A program made the position numbers and the translations under genes. From JBBDSH01 sp040905045 (GTDB taxonomy: Bacteria; Pseudomonadota; Gammaproteobacteria; Eutrophobiales; Eutrophobiaceae): a DNA stretch of 39,907 bases. The stretch covers positions 1 through 39,907 of the forward strand of contig JBBDSH010000044.1 in NCBI GenBank assembly GCA_040905045.1, written 5' to 3'. Shown here one piece after another: positions 8,484-15,905 of the stretch (the stretch's first letter is position 1; each line of letters begins with the position of its first letter). The notes beneath the pieces were generated by a model. The model did not search any database, had not been told where the DNA came from, and was given only the letters and a program-made list of their open reading frames with translations.

Positions 8484-8900
8484 ATGCCTTCTAAGCGCCT
8501 ACCTAGACCACAGCGGGGACAATCGATGACGGAATACACCGTCGTCCTGGTATTCGGCGTGCTTGCCCTGACCACCGGTCCAAGCGGCGATGTCATGCAG
8601 GATCTGGTCGAGGTGATGAAAAAAAACTATTCCGGCTATTCCTACGCCGTTTCCCTCTCCGAACCTCCCGATTACGACAATGCCGACGCCTACGCCATCG
8701 CCCTGGACGGCCACGGTCTGGAGGATGCGGAAATCGACAGGCTCGCCGTCGAGACCCCGGAACTGCTCACCGGCCTCAAGACCTACAACAAGGATCCAAA
8801 CGCGCAACTCAAGAAAGTGACCGACATAAAGGACACCGTACTGGAAGCCATTCCCACCAGCCCGGGTGATATTCTCGATGGAGCGGGCAGCTTCTTTTAA
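8484..8900 (+). CDS. Second prepilin-like protein with GQSMTEY leader
   Basis: A 138-residue protein with a short basic leader (MPSKRLPRPQRG) followed by QSMTEY and a hydrophobic segment (about 18-33). Gly12 and Glu17 fit the G-XXXX-E-Y processing site of Flp prepilins. The hydrophobic segment is short and contains GVLALTTGP. The following 100 residues are acidic and unlike Flp tails (NKDPNAQLKKVTDI, SPGDILDGAG near the end). It may be a minor pilin, a pseudopilin or an effector-like subunit. It lies between the two-repeat exported protein and cpaB, in the same orientation with small gaps. Confidence 0.75.
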   Translation: MPSKRLPRPQRGQSMTEYTVVLVFGVLALTTGPSGDVMQDLVEVMKKNYSGYSYAVSLSEPPDYDNADAYAIALDGHGLEDAEIDRLAVETPELLTGLKTYNKDPNAQLKKVTDIKDTVLEAIPTSPGDILDGAGSFF

Positions 8901-8923
8901 TCAATAAACAACCTGGTCCTGCC

Positions 8924-11158
8924 ATGGCTATCAATAAAAAGAACAAGAAAGCGGGGATGTTGCCCCTTCTCATCGGGGCGATTGGTTTCGGCATTGCCGC
9001 CGCCCTCCTTTCCGTGTTGTATCTCAAGGCCAAGGAAGCCGCCCTGATCAAACAACTGGCGGGGGAAGAACAACAGATGGTTTCGGTGGTGGTAGCCGGC
9101 CGGGATCTCCCCAGGGGATCCGCCATTGTTGATGAGAATTTCGCCGTACGTGAGGTACCGGCCAATTTCGTCCACGGCGATGTAATCTATCCGGGTGAAT
9201 ACGATCGATACAGGGGCCGGGCGCTGACCACGGACCTGTCCGTGGGCAAACCGCTTCTGAAGAGCTTCCTGGATGAGGATTTCCCGACGGACTTCTCCGA
9301 CACCATCCCCGTGGGCCGCCGCGCCCTGACCGTACCGGTGGACGAAGTCAACTCGGTGGCGGGATTCATCCGCCCCGGTAACCATATCGATTTGTTCGTC
9401 AACATCCCGTACACCGAATCCGGCTTCAACCCCAAATTCTATACCGTCGGCCTGTTCCGTGAGTTGCCGCCGGAAATGAAATTACCCGGCGAACTACAGG
9501 GCGGTCTCGGCGCCCTGCTGAACCAGTCGCCGGAGCTGGCCGATGAACTGCTTAACTATATGTCGCCCGGCGATGTCATCCTGCCGGTGCTGCAGGACGT
9601 GCGTGTGCTGGCAACGGGTACGGATCCATACATAGAATCCCTTGATGACATGGGCCGGCCGCAATTCCGTACCGATACCAATTTCACCAATGTCACCCTG
9701 GATGTTTCCCCGGCACAGGCGGCACTGCTGACCGCGGCCCAGGACAAGGGCGATTTGCTGGCCGTGCTGCGCAATCGCAAGGATGAAAGCCTGGCGGACT
9801 TCACCACCATCTCCGCACGTGACCTGTTCAACAATGCCGCCGAAATGGCGGCAGCGGAACGTCAGCGCAAATCCCGCGCGGCCGTGGCCGGCGGCGTCGA
9901 TACCAACGGCAATCTGGTGGATGCCGACGGCAACCGCATAATGAGCCGCGATCAACTGGCCGAGGCCGGCCTCACCGTCAACGAGAACGGGCAACTGGTG
10001 GACAAGAACGGCAATATCGTCGATCCCAAAGACGTGGTCGTCGGCCCCGGCGGCAAGGTCATGACGCGGCAACAACTGGCCGAGGCCGGACTGTCCGTCA
10101 ACGAAAGCGGCCAGATTATCGACGAGAACGGCAATGTGGTTTCCGCGGAAGATCTGGTCACGGGTGCCGACGGCAAGGTCATGACCCGGCAGCAGCTGGC
10201 CGAGGCCGGACTGTCCGTCAATGAAAACGGCGAGATTGTCGATAACAAGGGTCGCGTGGTGGACCCCGACGACGTCGTGGTTTCCAAAGATGGCAAGGTC
10301 ATGACCAGACAACAACTGGAAGCCGCCGGACTGAAGAGCGCCGGTGGCGTCGACAGCAGCGGCAACCTGGTGGACTCCGACGGCAATGTCATGGCCTCCC
10401 GGGAGCAACTGGAAGCCGCCGGCTACACCGTCAATGAGAACGGCGAGATTGTTGACAAGGACGGCAATGTGGTTGATCCCGGCGAACTGGTCGTCGACAA
10501 GAACGGGAAGGTCATGTCCAGGGATAACGTGGCTGTTGCCGCCGACGGCAGCATTATCACCGACGAACAGCTGTCCGACGCCGGCCTGAGCCGCGGCGGC
10601 GAGGTTGACGATAACGGCAACCTGGTGGACGACGACGGCAATGTCATAGCATCCCGGGAGCAACTGGAAGCCGCCGGTTATTCCGTTAACGAAAACGGCG
10701 AGATTGTCGATGCCGACGGCAATGTGGTGGATCCCAATGAACTCATGGTCGACAAGAACGGCAACATCGTTGACAGCAAGGACATGGTCGTCGCCTCCGA
10801 CGGCAGCATCATGACCCGCCAGCAACTGGCCGAGGCCGGGTTGTCCGTCAACGAGAACGGGCAGATAGTGGATCGCAACGGCAACGTGGTGGATCCGGAC
10901 GACCTGATAACCACGAAAGACGGCAAGGTGATGAGCCGCAAACAACTGCAGTCAGCCGGTCTGAAAGTAAATTCAAAGGGCGAGATCGTCGATGCCGACG
11001 GCCGTGTTCTGAGCAGCGATGAAGTGGAACAGGTGGCAAAGACCGTGCCTATCGGCGGCGCCGGTGCGGCGGCCTTTACCTATCAGATGATCATCGGCGG
11101 CTCCAGTGAAGACGGCGTGGCCAAGAAAACCACCGTCGCCGTCGACCAGCAGGAATAA
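8924..11158 (+). CDS. cpaB: CpaB/RcpC-type pilus assembly protein with giant C-terminal repeat domain
   Basis: CpaB/RcpC links the inner membrane to the secretin in Tad systems. The first 290 residues look ordinary: a membrane helix (about 12-34), a SAF-like domain (about 52-118, VVVAGRDLPRGSAIVDENF) and the RcpC/CpaB core (to about 290, with VNSVAGFIRPGNHIDLFVN). Family members are usually about 250-400 residues; this one has 744. Residues 323-680 form a repeat domain built from NENGxIVDxxGNVVDP, DGKVMTRQQLAEAGL and similar pieces. Nine QLxxAG(L/Y) marks end at 350, 390, 430, 470, 501, 555, 586, 640 and 680. A final tail carries MIIGGSSEDGVAKK (722-735), which recurs in the next gene. The reading frame is intact, and the stop overlaps the next start by one base. 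Confidence 0.9.
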   Translation: MAINKKNKKAGMLPLLIGAIGFGIAAALLSVLYLKAKEAALIKQLAGEEQQMVSVVVAGRDLPRGSAIVDENFAVREVPANFVHGDVIYPGEYDRYRGRALTTDLSVGKPLLKSFLDEDFPTDFSDTIPVGRRALTVPVDEVNSVAGFIRPGNHIDLFVNIPYTESGFNPKFYTVGLFRELPPEMKLPGELQGGLGALLNQSPELADELLNYMSPGDVILPVLQDVRVLATGTDPYIESLDDMGRPQFRTDTNFTNVTLDVSPAQAALLTAAQDKGDLLAVLRNRKDESLADFTTISARDLFNNAAEMAAAERQRKSRAAVAGGVDTNGNLVDADGNRIMSRDQLAEAGLTVNENGQLVDKNGNIVDPKDVVVGPGGKVMTRQQLAEAGLSVNESGQIIDENGNVVSAEDLVTGADGKVMTRQQLAEAGLSVNENGEIVDNKGRVVDPDDVVVSKDGKVMTRQQLEAAGLKSAGGVDSSGNLVDSDGNVMASREQLEAAGYTVNENGEIVDKDGNVVDPGELVVDKNGKVMSRDNVAVAADGSIITDEQLSDAGLSRGGEVDDNGNLVDDDGNVIASREQLEAAGYSVNENGEIVDADGNVVDPNELMVDKNGNIVDSKDMVVASDGSIMTRQQLAEAGLSVNENGQIVDRNGNVVDPDDLITTKDGKVMSRKQLQSAGLKVNSKGEIVDADGRVLSSDEVEQVAKTVPIGGAGAAAFTYQMIIGGSSEDGVAKKTTVAVDQQE
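9890..10963 (+). repeat. Coding repeat region in cpaB (40- and 85-residue units)
   Basis: Three tandem 40-codon units (9974-10093, 10094-10213, 10214-10333) are followed by two 85-codon super-units (10334-10588, 10589-10843), each splitting as 31 + 54 residues, and a last 40-codon unit (10844-10963). A related 28-residue piece precedes them. The DNA copies diverge at many synonymous sites while the protein pattern is held, which suggests selection on the protein. Confidence 0.85.
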
Positions 11159-11475
11159 TGGCGCTCATGGCGGAACGTTACTCCATTCCGCTGTTGCTGC
11201 TGCTGTCGGCACTGATGTTGCCGGTGGCGGAGGTTCGAGCCCAGGAGGTCATCATTCAGGAAAACATAGGCGAGTCGGCCGGCGGCGGGGCCGTCATCGA
11301 AATCGGAGGCGGCAAGGACAACGGGGGTGACGCGGCAGGCCCGGGCACCACACCAACTCAGGGGGAGCCGGTCAACATTACCCGGAATCCGGGCAATACC
11401 GGCATCGAAATGATCATCGGCGGGCAGAGTGAAGACGGCGTCGCCAAGCGCGGCAATCTGCCGGTGGTCGAATAA
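11158..11475 (+). CDS. Small exported protein sharing the CpaB C-terminal motif
   Basis: A 105-residue protein of unknown function. A signal peptide (hydrophobic core IPLLLLLSALMLPV, cleavage near AEVRA-Q, about residue 28) predicts export. The mature part is Gly-rich and looks disordered, and ends with MIIGGQSEDGVAKR (85-98), nearly identical to the tail of CpaB just upstream (MIIGGSSEDGVAKK). A second in-frame ATG three codons on could be the real start. It is joined to cpaB by a one-base stop/start overlap and followed by the secretin gene, so it probably works with both at the outer membrane, perhaps as a secretin accessory. It has no cysteine after the signal peptide, so it is not a lipoprotein. 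Confidence 0.75.
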   Translation: MALMAERYSIPLLLLLSALMLPVAEVRAQEVIIQENIGESAGGGAVIEIGGGKDNGGDAAGPGTTPTQGEPVNITRNPGNTGIEMIIGGQSEDGVAKRGNLPVVE

Positions 11476-11520
11476 GCCGGCTGACCGGCAAATAAAAAAT
11501 CGTATCGGGAATCGATAATT

Positions 11521-12834
11521 ATGATAAAAAAACAAATCCTCGCGGTACTCCTGTTTGCGTTGAGCTGGGGCGGCGTTCATGCAGACGAGATAACGGAACT
11601 CTTCGCAGGCGAGATCAAGATCCTTCAGGTCAAGGATATCAAGCGCATCGCTGTCGGCAATGCCAGTCTGGTCAGTACTTCTCTGTTGACCAACGGCCAG
11701 CTCCTGCTCATCGGTGAGGCGCCCGGTAATACCAATATCCACATCTGGTTCAACGACGGTACGGAGGATGACATAACCATTCGTATCAAGGAGGGCTACG
11801 GCACACTGGCGCACAAGGCCGATGAAGTCCGGTCGCTGCTGCAGGACGTCAAGGGCCTGAATGTCCGGGTGGTGGGCGAACGCATTGTTCTGTCGGGCCG
11901 TATTGATCGCACCTACGAAGACGCCATCGGCACGGTCTCGGGCGCTTTCCCCGAACTCATGGACCTGACGCGCAAGCTGGACCCGGCCCAGTACGACGTT
12001 CTGGAACTGCCCGCCAACAAGATGGTGTTCATGAACATCAAGATCACCGAATTCAACAAGAACTATCTGGAAAACCTGGGCATCCAGTGGGACAACCCCA
12101 TCAGCGGACCGTCAGCCGCCTACGCCCTGGACCTGGTCGACAACGATGTCTTTCGCGTTCAGAGTCAGGCGCCTTCCCTGGGCGGTCTGGAACCCGGCGA
12201 TGCATCCACGCCGCTCGGTTATTTCGGCATCGCCACCGAGATCAGTTCGCGCATCAACTTTGCCGTCAATTCCGGCAACGCCCTGATCCTGGCGGAACCG
12301 AGACTGGCGACCCGCAGCGGCGGCGAAGCCAGCTTCCTGGCCGGTGGCGAAGTGCCGTTGCAGACCACCAACCAACTGGGTGCGTCCAACGTCACCTTCA
12401 AGGAATTCGGTATTTCCCTGGGCGTGAAACCGGAGGTGGATCAGAACAACAATATCCGCGCCACCGTTACCACGGAAGTCAGCGCCGTGGACAATTCCGT
12501 CGCCGTGCAGGGCATCCCCGGCTTCCTGACCCGTAAGACCACCACGGATATCAGCATGCATTCCGGTGAAACCCTGGTCATCTCCGGGCTGATTAACCAG
12601 CAGGCCTCCAAGGACATCAACCGGCTGAAGTTCCTCAGCGACATTCCCATTCTCGGCGAACTGTTCAAGTCCAAGACATTCCGGGATCAGAAAAGCGAAC
12701 TGGTCATCTTTGTCACTCCGACGGTCTTCGATGCCGAATCGGATTTAAACCAGAGAGAAATCAATCGGCGCCGGGAAGGCATTCAGGATGCCCTTGACGC
12801 CATCGATGAAGACAGACTCGAAATTATTGACTAA
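11521..12834 (+). CDS. cpaC: Tad secretin CpaC/RcpA
   Basis: The outer-membrane secretin pore of the Tad pilus machine. The 437 residues include a signal peptide (about 1-21, ending GGVHA), an N-terminal pilus-secretin domain (about 22-90, EITELFAGEIKILQVKDIKR), a BON-like segment (about 93-140) and the C-terminal secretin domain (about 165-410). The secretin domain contains FLAGGEVPL, FGISLGVKPEV and the closing SDIPILGELFKS followed by ELVIFVTPTV. Length fits the short CpaC type. It follows the small exported gene by 45 bases. The next gene, tadA, is 233 bases away because the operon is interrupted there by a palindromic element. Confidence 0.95.
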   Translation: MIKKQILAVLLFALSWGGVHADEITELFAGEIKILQVKDIKRIAVGNASLVSTSLLTNGQLLLIGEAPGNTNIHIWFNDGTEDDITIRIKEGYGTLAHKADEVRSLLQDVKGLNVRVVGERIVLSGRIDRTYEDAIGTVSGAFPELMDLTRKLDPAQYDVLELPANKMVFMNIKITEFNKNYLENLGIQWDNPISGPSAAYALDLVDNDVFRVQSQAPSLGGLEPGDASTPLGYFGIATEISSRINFAVNSGNALILAEPRLATRSGGEASFLAGGEVPLQTTNQLGASNVTFKEFGISLGVKPEVDQNNNIRATVTTEVSAVDNSVAVQGIPGFLTRKTTTDISMHSGETLVISGLINQQASKDINRLKFLSDIPILGELFKSKTFRDQKSELVIFVTPTVFDAESDLNQREINRRREGIQDALDAIDEDRLEIID

Positions 12835-12839
12835 ACGGA

Positions 12840-13042
12840 TGTTCCAAATTCCACTATAACTGTAGTAGCAGTATGAAGAAGAGACTGCATCATGGAAGAA
12901 AGGCGGGATCATGGTGTTGGAGCGACTAGCGCCATGGATGAGTGCGGGACCGAGCCAGGGATGGCTCGAGGAGCGGAAACACCATGAACCCGCCCGGTGT
13001 AATAGCCTGCATCGGCTGTAGTGTGTAGTGGAATTCGGAACA
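12840..13042. repeat. Nested palindromic element (MITE-like) within the pilus operon
   Basis: The outer arms 12840-12858 and 13024-13042 are 19-bp inverted repeats with two mismatches (TGTTCC(A/G)AATTCCACTA). Inside, 12902-12918 pairs with 12978-12994 (16 of 17), and CGAGCCA-GGGA-TGGCTCG (12951-12968) makes a perfect 7-bp hairpin at the centre. The element has no open frame of note and fills nearly all of the cpaC-tadA gap. Terminal inverted repeats and short length suit a non-autonomous mobile element; no target duplication is obvious. As RNA it would fold into one long branched hairpin. Confidence 0.75.
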
Positions 13043-13067
13043 CTTATTTCAAAGAGGCACAGAAACG

Positions 13068-14774
13068 ATGTTTGATGTACTGGTAAACAACAACAAGGGC
13101 GAAAGAATCAAAAACTTTCGCTGCCCCGTGAGCGAATGCACCATCGGCAAGGCCAGGGATAATTTCATTCAACTGCGCGGCTGGAAGATTGCGCCTTATC
13201 ACGCCGAAATCCACCGCACGCCAGAAGGGCTCTTCATCGAGGACAAGACCGGCCAGAACCGGGTCGAGGTCAACGGCAACGAAATCGAACATTACGGTCC
13301 CATTCGTACTTCCGATGTCATCGTCATCGGCGGCTATCACATTCAGGCCGGCATGATCGCCCAGGCCGAAGGCGGGGACGAGATCAACATCGACCTGGAC
13401 GATGAGGATGATGACGAAGACGTTAATCTCAAGACCGTCATCGGCGTTGCCCGCCACGAAGTCATCGAGGAATCCGAGGAACTGAGCAAGACGCTGATCT
13501 CGCTGCAGCACAACGAGAAGTTCAAGTGGCGCAACCGGGTTCACGACGAACTTCTGGCCATGATGGACCTGCGCCGCACCGATATCGGCGACATGGACGA
13601 GGATAAACTGCGCGATCACGTCAAGGCCATGATCGCCGAGATCATCAAGGAAATGGACAACAAACTGCCCTCCGACCTGAACCGCCAACAGTTGGCGGAA
13701 GAAGTGCTGAATGAGGCGGTCGGCCTGGGTCCCCTGGAAGTCCTGATCGAGGACGAGTCCGTCACTGAAATCATGGTCAACAAGTTCGATGATATCTATG
13801 TCGAGCGCGAGGGCCGGCTGACCAAGTCCGAAGTCACCTTCTCCAGCGACGACGCAGTCATGACGGCCATCGAGCGCATCGTCTCGCCCCTGGGCCGACG
13901 TATCGACGAAAGCTCGCCCATGGTGGACGCCAGATTGCGCGACGGCTCCCGCGTCAATGCCATCATCCCGCCGCTGGCCCTGCGCGGGCCCTGTCTGACC
14001 ATACGCAAGTTCGCCAAGCAGAAATTAACAGCGGACGACATGATCCGGTTCGGCGCCTTGGACGAGCGCATGGTCCAGTTCCTGGAATCCGCGGTGAAGA
14101 ACCGCCAGAACATCCTTATCTCCGGCGGCACCGGCAGCGGTAAGACCACACTGCTCAATGTGTTGTCCAATTTCATCCCGTCCTCGGAACGCATTGTTAC
14201 CGTCGAGGATGCCGCCGAGCTGAAACTGGTGCAGCCGCACCTGGTCAGTCTGGAAGCCCGCCCGCCGAACCTGGAGGGCAAGGGCGCTGTGCCGATCCGT
14301 GACCTGGTCAAGAACTGCCTGCGCATGAGGCCGGATCGCATCGTCGTCGGCGAGTGCCGCGGCGGCGAAACCCTGGACATGCTGCAGGCCATGAACACCG
14401 GCCATGACGGCTCCCTGACCACGGCCCACGCCAACACGCCGCGGGACCTCATCGCCCGTATCGAGGTCATGGTCATGATGTCCGGCATGGATCTGCCGGT
14501 GCACGCCATTCGTGAAATGGTGGCCTCGGCCATCGACATTGTCGTGCAGCAGACCCGTTTCTCCGACGGCAGCCGGCGCGTGATCAACATTACCGAAATC
14601 ACCGGAGTGGAATCCGGCATCGTCTCCATGCAGGATATTTTCAAATACCAGCAGGAAGGCTTCGATGAAGACGGCCGCGTCAAGGGCCATTTCGAGGCCA
14701 CCGGCGCGGTACCGGAGTTCTACGAGGAAATGCGCCAACGCGGCCTGAACGTGGACATGTCCATCTTCCAGTAA
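13068..14774 (+). CDS. tadA: FHA domain fused to Tad pilus ATPase TadA/CpaF
   Basis: TadA/CpaF is the hexameric ATPase that drives pilus assembly at the cytoplasmic face of the inner membrane. The ATPase part (about 140-568) has Walker A GGTGSGKTT (353-361), Walker B RPDRIVVGEC (421-430) and the His-box region GHDGSLTTAHAN (445-456). Ahead of it lies a forkhead-associated domain (about 20-95), then an acidic linker (about 103-120, DLDDEDDDEDV). In the FHA part the usual GR is GK (27-28) and the usual S-x-x-H is APYH (42-45), so phosphothreonine binding may be weak or lost. Most CpaF proteins lack an FHA domain, though such fusions occur. tadB follows after 6 bases. Confidence 0.95.
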   Translation: MFDVLVNNNKGERIKNFRCPVSECTIGKARDNFIQLRGWKIAPYHAEIHRTPEGLFIEDKTGQNRVEVNGNEIEHYGPIRTSDVIVIGGYHIQAGMIAQAEGGDEINIDLDDEDDDEDVNLKTVIGVARHEVIEESEELSKTLISLQHNEKFKWRNRVHDELLAMMDLRRTDIGDMDEDKLRDHVKAMIAEIIKEMDNKLPSDLNRQQLAEEVLNEAVGLGPLEVLIEDESVTEIMVNKFDDIYVEREGRLTKSEVTFSSDDAVMTAIERIVSPLGRRIDESSPMVDARLRDGSRVNAIIPPLALRGPCLTIRKFAKQKLTADDMIRFGALDERMVQFLESAVKNRQNILISGGTGSGKTTLLNVLSNFIPSSERIVTVEDAAELKLVQPHLVSLEARPPNLEGKGAVPIRDLVKNCLRMRPDRIVVGECRGGETLDMLQAMNTGHDGSLTTAHANTPRDLIARIEVMVMMSGMDLPVHAIREMVASAIDIVVQQTRFSDGSRRVINITEITGVESGIVSMQDIFKYQQEGFDEDGRVKGHFEATGAVPEFYEEMRQRGLNVDMSIFQ

Positions 14775-14780
14775 ACGGAT

Positions 14781-15659
14781 ATGGAAACCCTGTTCGCCAC
14801 CTCCGCCAACATTTTCATGGCCCTGGCCGTCGTCTGCTTCTTCATGATGGCGACACTGCTGTGGTGGATGCTGGCGCAGAAAGGCCAGGCCTTCCTGGAG
14901 GACTACAAGGAAACCTTCACCGCCACGGCCAGCAGCAACATGTCCGACATGTTCCTGTTCATCGATCCCAACCGTCTGTTCTTGCTCAATATTGTCGCCA
15001 TCGTGGTACTGCCGGCCCTGACCTGGCTGATATTCCGCGATGTGCCGGCCATGCTGGCCATGCTGGCCATCGTCATACTGCTGCCGACCATCGTTTATCA
15101 GTCCATGCGCCGCAAGCGCCTGAAGAAGATAGAAGTACAACTGCCCGATGGCCTGGCCATGATGTCGGGGGCCATGCGCGCCGGCGCCAGCCTCAGCATC
15201 GCCCTGGAAGGCCTGGTCAAGGAACAGCCGCCGCCCCTGTCGCAGGAATTCGAGTTGTTTCTGAAGGAACAGCGCCTGGGCGTGGATTTCGACGAATCAC
15301 TGCAGGGCATGGAACAGCGTATCCCTATCCAGGACTTCAGCATGCTGGTCACCGCTTTGCGCATCAACCGGGAGGTGGGCGGCAATCTGGCGGAAACCAT
15401 GGAAACCCTGGCCGAAACCCTGCGCAACAAGGCCATGATGGAAGGCAAGATCCAGAGCCTCACCGCCCAGGGCAAACTGCAGGGCATTGTCATGACCGGC
15501 CTGCCGGTATTACTGGGCGTGCTGCTCAACTTCATGGAGCCCGAGGCCATGAGCAAACTCTGGACCACTCCCATCGGCTGGGCGCTTCTTGCCGTCATCA
15601 TTGTCATGTTAATGATGGGGTATTTTCTGATTCGCAAGATTACGAATATCGATGTTTAA
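14781..15659 (+). CDS. tadB: Tad pilus inner-membrane platform protein TadB
   Basis: TadB and TadC form the inner-membrane platform on which TadA acts; both are related to the GspF/PilC family. The 292 residues hold an N-terminal helix (about 9-31), a central helix pair (about 66-110), a cytosolic T2SSF-type domain (about 125-250) and two C-terminal helices. Family-typical motifs include LPDGLAMMSGAMRAGASL and ALRINREVGGNLAETMETLA. It comes right after tadA, and tadC follows after a repeat-filled gap of 246 bases. Confidence 0.93.
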   Translation: METLFATSANIFMALAVVCFFMMATLLWWMLAQKGQAFLEDYKETFTATASSNMSDMFLFIDPNRLFLLNIVAIVVLPALTWLIFRDVPAMLAMLAIVILLPTIVYQSMRRKRLKKIEVQLPDGLAMMSGAMRAGASLSIALEGLVKEQPPPLSQEFELFLKEQRLGVDFDESLQGMEQRIPIQDFSMLVTALRINREVGGNLAETMETLAETLRNKAMMEGKIQSLTAQGKLQGIVMTGLPVLLGVLLNFMEPEAMSKLWTTPIGWALLAVIIVMLMMGYFLIRKITNIDV

Positions 15660-15697
15660 CGTGAATACAATAACCACACATCGAGACTTGCCCGACT

Positions 15698-15900
15698 GGT
15701 GGCTCGTGGCTCGTGGCTGGTGGCTGGTGGCTCGGGTGTCACGCCTTTCCGGCAGGAGGCGTGCTACCGTGTTTCTGATACAAGTCCAGTACAGGTTTGG
15801 TCCGACGCAGGCCATGTTCCGTATCCCGAGCCACGAACCACGAGCCACCAGCCACGAGCCACGAACCACGAGCCACGAACCACGAGCCACGAGCCACGAA
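15698..15900. repeat. Heptamer-repeat hairpin, CACGA(A/G)C type, between tadB and tadC
   Basis: The left arm (15698-15735) runs GGTGGCT CGTGGCT CGTGGCT GGTGGCT in 7-base steps. The right arm (15826-15900) runs CACGAGC/CACGAAC/CACCAGC in the opposite sense for about ten units. The arms can pair into a long stem, with a loop of about 90 bases that contains a GATACAAGTCC-AGTACAGG piece resembling repeats near 1974. The right arm ends 5 bases before the tadC start codon, so no Shine-Dalgarno sequence is left there. Confidence 0.85.
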
Positions 15901-15905
15901 TAATC

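Noticed and set aside
9494..10945. Long minus-strand open frame (483 codons) opposite cpaB
   Set aside because: It is opened by the repeat structure of cpaB; the repetitive translation only mirrors the coding repeats, and the plus-strand protein has real CpaB domains.
9890..10963. EF-hand or dockerin calcium-binding repeats in CpaB
   Set aside because: The DxNGNxVD loops lack the glycine and acidic residues at the canonical loop positions and the helix pattern; calcium binding remains possible but is not claimed.
12840..13042. Riboswitch between cpaC and tadA
   Set aside because: The terminal inverted repeats and nested symmetry suit a small mobile element better, and no known riboswitch core was recognised.
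15826..15900. CRISPR-like direct repeat array
   Set aside because: The period is 7 bases with no spacers and there are no cas genes, so it is a simple heptamer array.
15699..15905. N-terminal extension of TadC through the heptamer repeats
   Set aside because: It would be a low-complexity translation of the hairpin; TadC homologues start with a membrane helix as found from 15906.
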